64,000 nucleotides of DNA from Anaeromyces robustus (taxonomy: Eukaryota > Neocallimastigomycota > Neocallimastigomycetes > Neocallimastigales > Neocallimastigaceae). The notes under the pieces are model-generated. The model was given only the letters and a program-made list of their open reading frames with translations. It did not search any database and was not told where the DNA came from. How positions within the stretch are numbered: the stretch's first letter is position 1; the number at the start of each line of letters is the position of its first letter. The stretch is from NCBI GenBank assembly GCA_002104895.1, contig MCFG01000012.1:62001-126000 (forward strand), in the 5' to 3' direction. Positions 51,049 to 61,493 of the stretch are shown piece after piece. The position numbers and the translations under genes are program-made.

Positions 51049-53265
51049 TTAAGCTGAGCAGTAAGATTGAATACCACACCAATGATTATTTTCATAACCC
51101 CATTTTCCATAATCATCAGTTTCAAAAACGTAACAACTTTCACAACATGGATAACCAAATACTTCTGACCAACAGATTTCATCATGGATTTTTTCACTAT
51201 ATGGAGTAAGACCACACCATTGTTTAATAGAGTAATCATAACCCCAATCACCAAATTCATCATGTTCATAAACAATCTTTATTCTTTCAGAACAACATGG
51301 GTAACCAGCAAGTTCAGCCCAACATTTATATTTTTGAGTTGGTTCTGAAATAGTTGTTGTTTGAGCTGGTTCTGAAATAATAGTAGTTTGAGCTGGTTCT
51401 GGATCAACAACAGTAGTGCTATTTGATGGAACTTGGAAATTATTATTCATACCACCAAAAACTTTTTCAAAATCAATACCATCGAATAAGTTTAAATTAA
51501 TTTCACCTTCAACATTCTTATCAATTGGATATTCATAGTCTTCATTCATATAAATTGGATCACATTCAATACTAAGATGTTTACAAACAGCTCTATATCT
51601 AGCAAGAATCCAATATTTAAGACCATAAGCTGATCCATTAATAGGTTCATTATTAATTGTAGTAAATTCACTATTTGCATCCCATTCTGCATATGAATAA
51701 TCTACTGGATTTAATTTATTAAGAACACCTGGAAGTGTTCCATCTTCTTTTGGAGTTTTAATTTGTTTAATATATGGTTGAATAAATTTTTTGATTTCAT
51801 CAATATGTGGGAAAAGAGTTGCTGGATTAAAAGTATCAGTAACAATTTTTCTAATGATATTTTCAAAACGAGTTGGATCATTGAAAATTAAAATATTAAG
51901 AACGTTCATAGGTACATTAAACCATTGTTGGTAAGTATAATTTGGAAAATTTTTATCTGGATTTGGATTGAATTGACCAAATTCAATAGAAACAATATCT
52001 TGTCCAAAATCAGCATCAAAATCATAATAATAAATAATCCATTTACCATTACTTTTTTGTTTATATAAACTGTAATTATGTCCTGAACGAATTAAGTGAT
52101 CCCATGCACCGGATAAATATTCATAAGCAACTTCATATAAGAATTGATCAACTTCAAGTACTTTTTCAATATCTTCTGGTGTTTTAGCATTATCTAATGC
52201 TCTTAAAAATTTAATCCATTCGGTTTTATCTGTAATATCATCATTTTCGTTTTCACATCTTACAGCACAAGTTTCTTCTGATAAGAAATGACCACCTGCT
52301 TTACATTTATATAAATTAGGAGTATCCTTTTCACCATATATTTCTTCAATCCATGGTAATTTTGGAGAATCCATTAAAATATAAAAACCTAAATATTCAT
52401 CATTAATATATAATTGCATATAATTTGCAGAAATAGAAACAAGTCCTAAACGATTATGAATATCACAAGCAAGTTTTGATCTCATAGTAGTAGCATCACG
52501 AGCATCAGAACGAATTCTAAATTGAGAACGTCCAAATAATTTATCCTTACCACGAATCTTTAAGTTAAATCCTTGTCTACCATAGGTACGAGCAGAACTA
52601 CCACCGGCAGAAAAAGTAATTTTTTTAAATGTCTTTTTTTGACTAAAAATATTTAGATAAATATATATATATATAAAAAAAGAGATAAAATAAAATAAAA
52701 TATAAAATATAAAAATGTAATATATATATATATATTATTAGAATCTAATACTTTTTTTTTATCATATTGATATAACTATAATAATATTAATATTAAAACT
52801 TTTTTTTTCTATTTTTACCCATTAAGTTCAACAACTAAAGTACCTTCCTTAATTTTTATATCATTAGTTTCTGTAGCAAAAAGATCATTACCTTTTGCGT
52901 CAGGGTCAGTTGAATTTAAATCGTTAAAATCAAAATTCATTACTTGAGAAAAACTCATTTTTTCGGATTGAAGATTTTCTATTACAACTTTAAATTGATC
53001 TTCTGGTAAAGTTAATCTAAAAACTGGAACTTCATTATCAGTTAATTCAAAAATTTCAGCTCTTTTACCCTTTTCAATAAATGTTGTTGTGGCTGTTACT
53101 TGCCAAACTATTATATAAATTATAATTAATATTTAATAGTCAAAGATTTAATATAATAAATAAAATAATAATTTATAATAATAACTATAATTAAAAAACT
53201 GATATTAAATATTTAAAAATAATAAAATTACCTAAAAAAACTACTAATAAAAATATTGAAAACAT
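51049..53265 (-). CDS. Secreted CotH-family kinase protein with two fungal dockerins
   Basis: Minus-strand exons 53265-53232, 53107-52819 and 52642-51049 join in frame to about 638 residues. Exon 1 encodes only the signal peptide (MFSIFLLVVFL). An N-terminal beta-rich region ends GTLVVELNG. The CotH domain starts at KKTFKKITFSAGGSSARTYG, then has GFNLKIRGKDKLFGRSQFRI, MRSKLACDIHNRLG (from 161), YINDEYLGFYILMD, HNYSLYKQ, and the metal/ATP motif YDFDADFG (about 314-321). A linker with TTIISEPAQTTTISEPTQ leads to two dockerins at about 545-584 and 594-636 (GYPCC, WCG). CotH proteins are atypical extracellular protein kinases; the dockerins would place the enzyme on the cellulosome. The Met at 52485 is internal, as coding sequence continues well upstream. 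No missing key residue was noticed. Confidence 0.92.
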
Positions 53266-54197
53266 CTTTTTTAATAAAAAAAAAAAAAAAAAAGAAAAAA
53301 GAAAAAAGTAATATTCAATATTACTAATTATTATTTATTTATATTTATTAATTATTTTTTTTTTAAAAGTAATATACTATATTACTAATTATTATAATTA
53401 TTATTTATTATTTTTTTATTAATAAATTAATAATAAATAAAAAAAATTTTTTTTTGTTGGTATCAAAAAAAAAAAAGAAAAATATTTCTTTATATATTAT
53501 TAATGTTACAGTTGTTATATCATAATATGTTTTAAATTTTTTTTAAAAAAATAAATTAATTTTAATCCTCAATAAATTAAACTTTTATATATTATTATTA
53601 TATACATTTACTATGATGTATTAGAATACTATATTATTATATTTTATGATATATTATAAATATGCTTAATTATAATTATAATATAAAATACAGTAATATA
53701 TTTAAAAAATATAATATACAATGAACTATAATGAACAATTAAGTAGTTCTAAATGTTTATTAAAAATTTTTTTTTATAAAACCAATAAATGCCAAGTTAA
53801 AAGTATTACAAAACCTTAATTTATAATATTTTAAATATATTTTTTGTAAATTAAAATAAAAGGAAAAAAAAAACAATAAAATCATAAAGAGGAAATAGCA
53901 ATTTGAAAATAAAAACTAACCTCATTAATATTAATAATATATTTATAAAAACATACAGCAACATAATTATTCACTAAAAATAAAAGCAGAATTATTGAAG
54001 AAAATGAGAAAAATTTGTATTTTTAGTCATAAAGTATTAACCAATATTAATAATAATAAAATAACACAAATAAATATATTAATATGTATTAATATGTATT
54101 AATACAATAGTATTATGATGGTTACACAAAAGATAAAATTTTTTACATTAATAAAAATTTAATATTCTATAATTAAAATATTAATTTTGATGATTAA

Positions 54198-54238
<41 letters not shown>

Positions 54239-54250
54239 AATGTTCTATTG
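53266..54250. other. AT-rich upstream region of the CotH gene
   Basis: Promoter-side spacer with A-rich runs, including a poly(A) run at about 54201-54236. No gene or RNA was recognised. Confidence 0.6.
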
Positions 54251-54420
54251 CATTATTAAAACATTAAAATCGAAGTTTGTCGGCCAGTTTTTATCTTAGT
54301 TATTAATGTGTATCCTTAGCATACATAATAAGTTTCTTGTTTATCACCGCCTCTACTTTGAGCACAATTAGGTTTAAGTACAAATGTAAAATATATGAAT
54401 ATTTTTACTGTAAAAAATTG
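54251..54420. repeat. GC-richer patch sharing 32 bp with the island at 56465
   Basis: About 54270-54402 is richer in G/C than its surroundings (GTCGGCCAG, ATCACCGCC). Bases 54371-54402 are identical to 56465-56496. No family could be assigned; this may be a fragment of a dispersed element. Confidence 0.6.
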
Positions 54421-54584
54421 GAAACATTATAATATCATCTTTATAATTTTCTACTAATGATTTTTTATATATAATAATTTTCTCTTATATATAATGTTAT
54501 CGAGTATTAATGTCAAAAGTATAGTTTTCCGATATTACCAGATTTAGCAAATAATTTAATTAATATTACTGTGATTATTATCAT

Positions 54585-54669
54585 TATTATGACAAACATT
54601 TTTGATTATGAACTGAATACAGATGGTTTATATTAATAAAAATGGTAAAAAAAAATGTTTGTCATAATA
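54585..54669. repeat. Inverted repeat, 19-bp arms (ATGACAAACATTTTT)
   Basis: 54585-54603 is the exact reverse complement of 54651-54669, with a 47-nt spacer. A MITE-like foldback or structured transcript is possible. Confidence 0.85.
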
Positions 54670-54840
54670 TTAATATATAAAAAAAAAAGAGTATTATATA
54701 TAATTAAATTATTAAATTAAATTATTAACTGTATTGAAAATATTAAATACAATATAAATATTAAATTTTTTATATTAATGTAATTTTATAAATGAATAAA
54801 TATGCTTGTTATCAAAAAAATTTTTTTTTAGAAATAATTT

Positions 54841-54877
54841 TGTGTTGAAATTTTTATTTTTTCAAAATTTCAACACA
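54841..54877. repeat. Hairpin, 14-bp arms (TGTGTTGAAATTTT)
   Basis: 54841-54854 pairs exactly with 54864-54877 around a 9-nt loop. Confidence 0.85.
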
Positions 54878-55920
54878 GAATATATATTTTTTTAATTGGA
54901 ATATTTTAATGTTACACAATTTTTGATAATCCTAATATATTAATAATTATAAATAGTATTAGTTATCAAATGCCAATACATTCACTTTAATTATCAAATA
55001 TAAAAACTTTTAATATCTTTTTAATCATTAATGTATATTCTTCATTTTTTTGTTATATATTATTTTAATAAAAATAAATATTAAATGAGAATTACATCAT
55101 ATTCATTTTGATATAATTCTACAAGGTTAGTAATGAAATTATGGGTGACAATAAAAAAAAAAAAAAACAATATCCTTTTCATATTTACTAATAATACTTT
55201 TCATAAACTATTCTTTTCTTTTCTTATTATATGTTCCAAATTTATTTTAATATAAAATGTTCAAAAAAAATTTTTTTTTCTTTCCTATAAAAGTCAAATC
55301 CAAATAAAACACATTATTTATTATAATTTTTAATAAATTTAATTTATTGAAAAAATCCCACTTAAATAGATTTTCTCTCTATTTTCATTCTATTCTATTC
55401 TATTATATTATTCAGAGTTTTATTATCCTTTATTTAAATTTATTTATATTAGATATATTAATGGTAAAATTATATTTATATAATATTTGATTTTTTTTAT
55501 CTTTGATTAGAATTATATTCAAAAAATCATTAGAAGATTATATATATAAAAAAAAAAACTTTATATAATTTATTTAATTATATAAAAAAATTTTTTTTCA
55601 AATTTCAGAATATAATAATAATAATAATATATTTTATTTTAATAAATATAAAATTGAAATACTTATTATTTTAATTAAAGACAATATTACTGTATAAAAT
55701 ATAATAAAAAATAATAAAAACATTGATATATTCTATATATAATACAAATTATAATTTGGGTTTTTTATAAAAAAGATAATCTTTATATTATTAAAATAAT
55801 CAATAAAATATGTTGTTTTAATGGATAGTGGATATTAAAAAAATATATATATTTTAAAAAATTATATATTAAAAATTTAAAGTTATTATATAATAATAGT
55901 AACTTTAATTATTATTATAT
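54878..55920. other. AT-rich spacer
   Basis: No coding content, RNA gene or notable repeat recognised between the hairpin at 54841 and the minisatellite at 55921. Confidence 0.6.
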
Positions 55921-56248
55921 TATTTATTATTTATTATTATTTATTATTATTTGTTATTTATTATTATTTATTATTTATTATTATTTATTATTATTTGTTA
56001 TTTATTATTATTTATTCTTTATTATTATTTATTATTATTTGTTATTTATTATTATTTATTATTTATTATTATTTATTATTATTTGTTATTTATTATTATT
56101 TATTATTTATTATTATTTATTATTATTTGTTATTTATTATTATTTATTATTTATTATTATTTATTATTATTTGTTATTTATTATTATTTATTATTATTTG
56201 TTATTTATTATTATTTGTTATTTATTATTATTTATTATTATTATTATA
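55921..56248. repeat. 44-bp minisatellite made of ATT and TTTG units
   Basis: A higher-order repeat: a 44-bp unit of TATT/TTATT blocks with one TTTG marker. Successive open frames start 44 bp apart (55951, 55995, 56039), which reveals the period. Roughly six to seven units; the Leu/Ile/Tyr reading frames are not genes. Confidence 0.85.
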
Positions 56249-56360
56249 ATTATAATTATTTTTCTTTTGATTTTGAAAAAAATAAAATAAAATAACAATA
56301 AATAATAAACTTTTAATTTTTTGAAATTAAATAATATAAGTATATGAGTAGATCTTTAAG

Positions 56361-56580
56361 TCTAATAATGTGGGGTGCGGCTCTAAATTATTGGGCGGTT
56401 TCCTTGGTGACTACTATTCATATGTGGGGCTTGTAGACTGGACCCGTTATTAAGTTAGCGTTAGGGTTTAAGTACAAATGTAAAATATATGAATATACCA
56501 AGGGCGTCGACGCCGAAAAGGTAAGGCAGGGAATTTAATTCCGATACATTCATGTGAAAATCACATGATAAGTCTATAAA
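56361..56580. other. GC-rich island with consecutive palindromes, unassigned
   Basis: A block of near-balanced base composition in very AT-rich DNA. From left to right it contains TGTGGGGTGCGGC and TGTGGGGCTTG (about 56370 and 56423) and a 32-bp sequence (56465-56496) repeated at 54371-54402. Three palindromes follow: GGCGTCGACGCC (56503-56514), GGAATTTAATTCC (56530-56542) and TCATGTGA/TCACATGA (56550-56568). Closely spaced hairpins suggest a structured RNA or the end of a dispersed repeat. No known RNA family could be recognised and no convincing gene is visible. Confidence 0.55.
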
Positions 56581-56717
56581 AAAAATATATATATGATATT
56601 ATTAATAGTCGAAGCTTTATGTTGATGTATAGTTTTGTTTTCAATTATTATTAATTATATGTAAAATATTAGTACTCATGATTTTTTTAAACAAAAAATA
56701 AATATTAATAAATGAAG

Positions 56718-56749
<32 letters not shown>

Positions 56750-56911
56750 AAATAATAATATTAATTATAAAAAAATCTCAAAATATCATATGTATATAAA
56801 ACTTTTAAACAATGATTAATTATTTCGATTAAAGTGAAATCCATTCATTATTTAGATAGATATATTATATTACATTACATATTACGTATAATTATTTTAT
56901 GAATTATCTTT

Positions 56912-57166
56912 AAAATAAAATAAAATAAAATAAAATAAAATAAAATAAAATAAAATAAAATAAAATAAAATAAAATAAAATAAAATAAAATAAAATAAAA
57001 TAAAATAAAATAAAATAAAATAAAATAAAATAAAATAAAATAAAATAAAATAAAATAAAATAAAATAAAATAAAATAAAATAAAATAAAATAAAATAAAA
57101 TAAAATAAAATAAAATAAAATAAAATAAAATAAAATAAAATAAAATAAAATAAAATAAAATAAAAT
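56912..57166. repeat. (AAAAT)n satellite, about 255 bp
   Basis: About 51 units of the reverse complement of the (ATTTT)n array at 24785-25220. Confidence 0.96.
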
Positions 57167-57414
57167 AATATTCAATGATATTTCAATAAAAGATACCAAA
57201 TATAATTACTATATTTGGTAAACTTTATTTCTTTGACTTATTAACAAAATATGAAATGAATTAATTTAGAAAAAATAAAAATATTAATATAAAAGTATTC
57301 TTTAAGGCTCTTTTTTTTATTTTTTTATTTTTTTTTATTTTATTTATTATTTTAAATTATGCAACAGAAAAATAAATAAATAAATAATAAAGTATTAAAA
57401 GGAAAATATTGAAT

Positions 57415-57700
57415 ATAAAAAAAATATCGGATAAAAATATTATTTTAATTACTAGAGCAACAGATGGTGTTGGAAAAGCAGTAGAAATCAATTATGTAAA
57501 TTAGGTTATAAAGTCATTATTCATTGAAAAGAAAACAAAAATTATAAGATTATTGTTTAAGTGCTTGTGAAAAATATATGAAAAATTAAGGAAATTAAGT
57601 TGTTTTTTTTTTTTTTTTACAAATACTTTTAAACAATAATCCCATAGATTAAAGTATATTAATATGCATTTCTTAAGTAAATTAATAAATTAAAGTAAAA
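57415..57700 (+). pseudogene. Short-chain dehydrogenase/reductase pseudogene
   Basis: Blocks recall an SDR. First comes NIILITRATDGVGKAVE, corresponding to the TGxxxGIG cofactor loop with the first Gly of TG replaced by Arg. In another frame follows QLCKLGYKVIIH (the usual beta2/alpha region before H-G-R/K), then a stop and KENKNYK. A weak NNNP-like stretch near 57630 recalls the NNAG motif. A frame change and stops within 200 bp and the absence of the catalytic YxxxK region show it is broken. It is 5' and 3' incomplete and has no nearby functional relative in the window. Confidence 0.5.
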
Positions 57701-57732
57701 ATCTATCAATTTATATCTAAATGATTGTTCTT

Positions 57733-57797
<65 letters not shown>

Positions 57798-59123
57798 CAT
57801 GTTTATATCATTAATATCATTAATATTTTTAGAAATATTTATTATTAGTAGTATTTTAATTATAACTATTGTGAAACTGACAATAATAATAAAAAATATA
57901 TATAAATGCTAGGTTTAGTAGGGAAGTACCAAAGTCGACATTATATTGGTCAATCCATAAAGAATCATCTATAATATTTTGTTATAGGATGGTAGTTAGA
58001 TATTGCTAGCATTAATCTTATCAGGTTATAAAAAAAAATAATTCTTATTAATAGTAGTTTCATTTTTATTAGTAATCGTTCTACTTGTATTAGTAATAAT
58101 CTTATTTATTGATTAGAGATTTTAATATAAAAGGGTATAAATATTAAGAAATATAACTTTCATATTTTTTCTAGTTTATAAACCTCTAAATCTCTAAATT
58201 AATTATTAAACTATTTGAAAAAAAATGTTACGCAATATATTTTTGCTATTTTTTAATTAATAATAATTAAATAATAATATATAATTTTATTTATATGATA
58301 ATGTAAAACTTATTATAATGTTATAAATATTAACATTAGTAATTAAGTTTTATTATAATAAAATGAATTTTAATTATTATGTTATATAAATTATTATAAT
58401 TTTCAATCGTAATAATTTTAATAAATAAATAATATAATATAATATAATAACAATAATCTTTAATATTAAAAATGAAAATATATTATAAATAAAATAAAAT
58501 AAAATAATATAAAAGAATATAAAAGAATATAAAAGAAAATAAAAAAAAAGAAAAAAAAAAACATAATTATGTATATTACATTTTTTAATTTATAATATAT
58601 GTATTGTTTTTTTAGTTTATGTATCTTTGTATAAATTATTAATAAATTTATCTTTTCTTAGAATAATATAATTTATTTGAAATGCTTAACTTAAAAAATA
58701 TTATTATTTATCCTTTTAATATTTATTCCTAATAATTATTATTTCTATTGGAATAACAAAAAACTTTTTTAAAATTTTATCAATTTCAATTATATTAAAA
58801 TTGTTTTCATATATTATACTATATTATAGTATATTAGTATATTTATATATAATTTTAATTAAATATAACTTTAAATTTTTTAATATTTTTTTATACTAAA
58901 TGAAAGGAATAATTTATATTAAAAATAATTTGATATAAAAATATTATAATAAATTTATTTTATAATTTCTATAATTAAAATAATTAAAATTATTTATTAT
59001 AAATTATTCAATAATATATTGTAATATATAATATTATATAAAATTAATACTCTCAAAATAATTAATTCTTTTCATTTTCATTTAGTATAAAAAGAAATAA
59101 AAAGACTAATTATTTAAATATTA

Positions 59124-59154
<31 letters not shown>

Positions 59155-59253
59155 GTATAATCATTATAAAAATATATTCTGATATTCTTATATATAATTA
59201 ATAATATATTAAATATTAAATATTCTAATTTAAGCATTAAAAAGAAAAAAAAA
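57701..59253. other. AT-rich region with a GC-richer patch at 57905-58220
   Basis: A patch at about 57905-58220 contains the 8-bp inverted repeat AATGCTAG (57905-57912)/CTAGCATT (58006-58013) and a TATA-like AGGGTATAAATATT at about 58130-58146. No gene was recognised. The rest is AT-rich upstream sequence of the gene at 59254. Confidence 0.5.
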
Positions 59254-60045
59254 ATGTTTAATAAAAATATTTTTTCTTTTATATTTATACTATTATTAAG
59301 TTATACCGTTAATGGTATAACTATGAATAAGGATGATGTTATTAGATTAGATATAAAACAATATAAATCTGAAAAAGATTGTCCAGATTATAGTATAGGA
59401 TATGATAAAATCAATAAATTTTGTCAATTTCAATTCTTCTGTCGAAATGAAACTTGTACAACTGTAGATGGAGAAGGATATGTTCAATTTGATAATACAA
59501 AATATAAAGCTTATACTTGTAAACTTTCAGGAATTTGTACACATGGAAATGCCACTTCATGTACTTCAGATTCAGAATGTTTATCAAATAAATGCTATAA
59601 TAATAATTGTTATGTTAATGAAGCATCACCAGTAACTGAATGTGGAGTTTATCATCGTTATACCTCTCTTACTTTTAGTTACAGAACAACTATGTATTGC
59701 GATAAAGCAGAAAATGAACCATGTGGTAGTGATAATGATTGTTTTTCAAATTCATGTGTATATAGTAGTCAAAATAATGTTACAGGATCATTTTGTTCAG
59801 AAAATATCACTAAAGACCTTACTAAAGCAAAAAGAAATCATTTACTTAATTTGGCTTTAGATATATTTATTATATTATTGATATTAGCAATATTTATATT
59901 CTTTTATAGAAGATATAATAATTCAAAAAAGGAAAATAATAATACCAACAATGAAAATGATAATGATAATACCAATAATGAAGATAATAACAATGATAGT
60001 AGTATTAATGTTGTTGATAATGACAATGACAATAATAGTAACTAA
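59254..60045 (+). CDS. 16-cysteine type I membrane protein, family member 2
   Basis: A single exon of 263 residues. The signal peptide is MFNKNIFSFIFILLLSYTVNG. The mature chain begins ITMNKDDVIRLDIKQYKS, then KDCPDYSIGYDKINKFCQF, collinear with the minus-strand protein at 47958-48650. All 16 ectodomain Cys correspond in order, including DSECLSNKC and DNDCFSNSC modules. One membrane helix lies at about 206-226 (LALDIFIILLILAIFIFFY), followed by a basic stop-transfer and a long Asn/Asp-rich cytoplasmic tail (ENDNDNTNNEDNNND) that the relative lacks. The protein is probably at the cell surface; the role is unknown. Conservation of all cysteines in both copies argues for a selected disulfide fold. 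Confidence 0.82.
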   Translation: MFNKNIFSFIFILLLSYTVNGITMNKDDVIRLDIKQYKSEKDCPDYSIGYDKINKFCQFQFFCRNETCTTVDGEGYVQFDNTKYKAYTCKLSGICTHGNATSCTSDSECLSNKCYNNNCYVNEASPVTECGVYHRYTSLTFSYRTTMYCDKAENEPCGSDNDCFSNSCVYSSQNNVTGSFCSENITKDLTKAKRNHLLNLALDIFIILLILAIFIFFYRRYNNSKKENNNTNNENDNDNTNNEDNNNDSSINVVDNDNDNNSN

Positions 60046-60392
60046 ATTGTTAGAAAAAAATTATAAAAAAAGAATCATTATTTAATATTAATATAATAAT
60101 TGTATTTAATTTTATGTAAATTTATTAATTTATTTTCAAAAATCTAAAAAAAAAAAAAAAAAAAAAAAAAAGTATTAAAACAAAACTATTACAGAAAGAA
60201 AAAAAAAATAATATTTAAATTTATTCTTCAAAATAACAAAAAATTAAAAATAAAATTAATTATAAATAAATAAAAAAAATATATAAAAAAGAAAAAGAAA
60301 ATAAATTTTTTAATAATAATTTTTTAGTCGTTCTTTTTTTTTATTATTATTTTTATTTTTATAAAAAAAAATAAAATAAAACATTATTATAT

Positions 60393-60428
<36 letters not shown>

Positions 60429-60755
60429 GTAACTGATTAATTAAAATAATAATAAAAATAATTCTTAAAATTCTTTAACTATAATTTAAACTATATATAT
60501 ATATATATAAATTAAAATTTATCTAATTTTAAATCTTAACGTTTATTTATTTATTTTTTAGGGTAAAAAAGAAATAAATAAATAAATTTTAATAATATTT
60601 ATTAATAATAGTAGTATATATTAGTATATATAACAATTATATATTAAATAATAAAAATTCAATGATCAATTATCAATCAATATATAACAATAAATATTAT
60701 AAACAAAATAAACACACCAAAAATTATTTTAAAATATTTTCTCTTTTTTGGAAAT
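60046..60755. other. Spacer between tail-to-tail family members
   Basis: AT-rich, with A runs at about 60148-60172 and an (AAT)n run at about 60398-60427. No gene recognised. Confidence 0.65.
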
Positions 60756-61290
60756 TTATAAAAACAAAAACCACAAATAATAATTAATACGATAATTGCA
60801 ATTATAAATATATAGAAAAAAAATTACGGAATCCTCAGGATTACTTCCTTCTTTAGAAAGAGTCATGGTACATATTTCATTGACACAATCCAAAGAATAA
60901 CATTCATCTGATTCGTATGTATCTTTATATGGTTTATCGCAATACATATACGTTCTTTCACTAACCATCATAAATATTATCACAATGAACTATCGATTCT
61001 TTATTATTAAATACACAATAATTATTAATGCATTCATTCGATAGGCATTATGAATTAGTAGGATATTTAAGAGATAAACATAAGTTAATCAATATATTTA
61101 TCATTAACATAATTACCAGATTTAGCATTATCATAGGTACAAGTAGAGGTATTATATAATATAAATTAAAAATAATTAGTGTAATGTATGACAGCACACA
61201 TATAATTTCCGCTATTATATTAATAATAAAAATTAGAATATGTTGAATTTCAGAATGTTGCATTTCGAAACTTGGCTATATAATCTTGTA
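60756..61290 (-). pseudogene. Decayed third copy of the 16-cysteine membrane protein family
   Basis: On the minus strand, blocks match the family in order. TSTCTYDNAKSGNYVND lies at about 61100-61150. CLSNECINNYCVFNNKESIV lies at about 60990-61050 (matching CLSNKCINNKC of the intact proteins). ERTYMYCDKPYKDTYESDEC then continues to CYSLDCVNEIC at about 60870-60960, matching the C-terminal ectodomain. A hydrophobic stretch follows. Blocks are in different frames and interrupted by stops, and the N-terminus with the signal peptide cannot be found, so the gene is dead. It lies tail-to-tail with the intact copy at 59254-60045. Confidence 0.65.
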
Positions 61291-61457
61291 ATTTATAGCC
61301 GTAAACTTTTAACATTTTTAATACAATAAATAAATAAATAATATAATATAATATAATAATTAATAAATTATTGTCAGTATTAAAATATATAACAAATAAC
61401 ACATCAAAATCCTACAACAGTTACTTAAATAGTTTATTATTTTCCAAAAAAGCCTTC

Positions 61458-61493
<36 letters not shown>

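Noticed and set aside
56361-56580. A protein-coding gene in the GC island
   Set aside because: Frames are short and have no start, splice sites or recognisable family; the palindromes and shared 32-mer fit a non-coding or dispersed repeat better.
56897-57199. 100-codon minus-strand frame
   Set aside because: Same artefact in the (AAAAT)n array.
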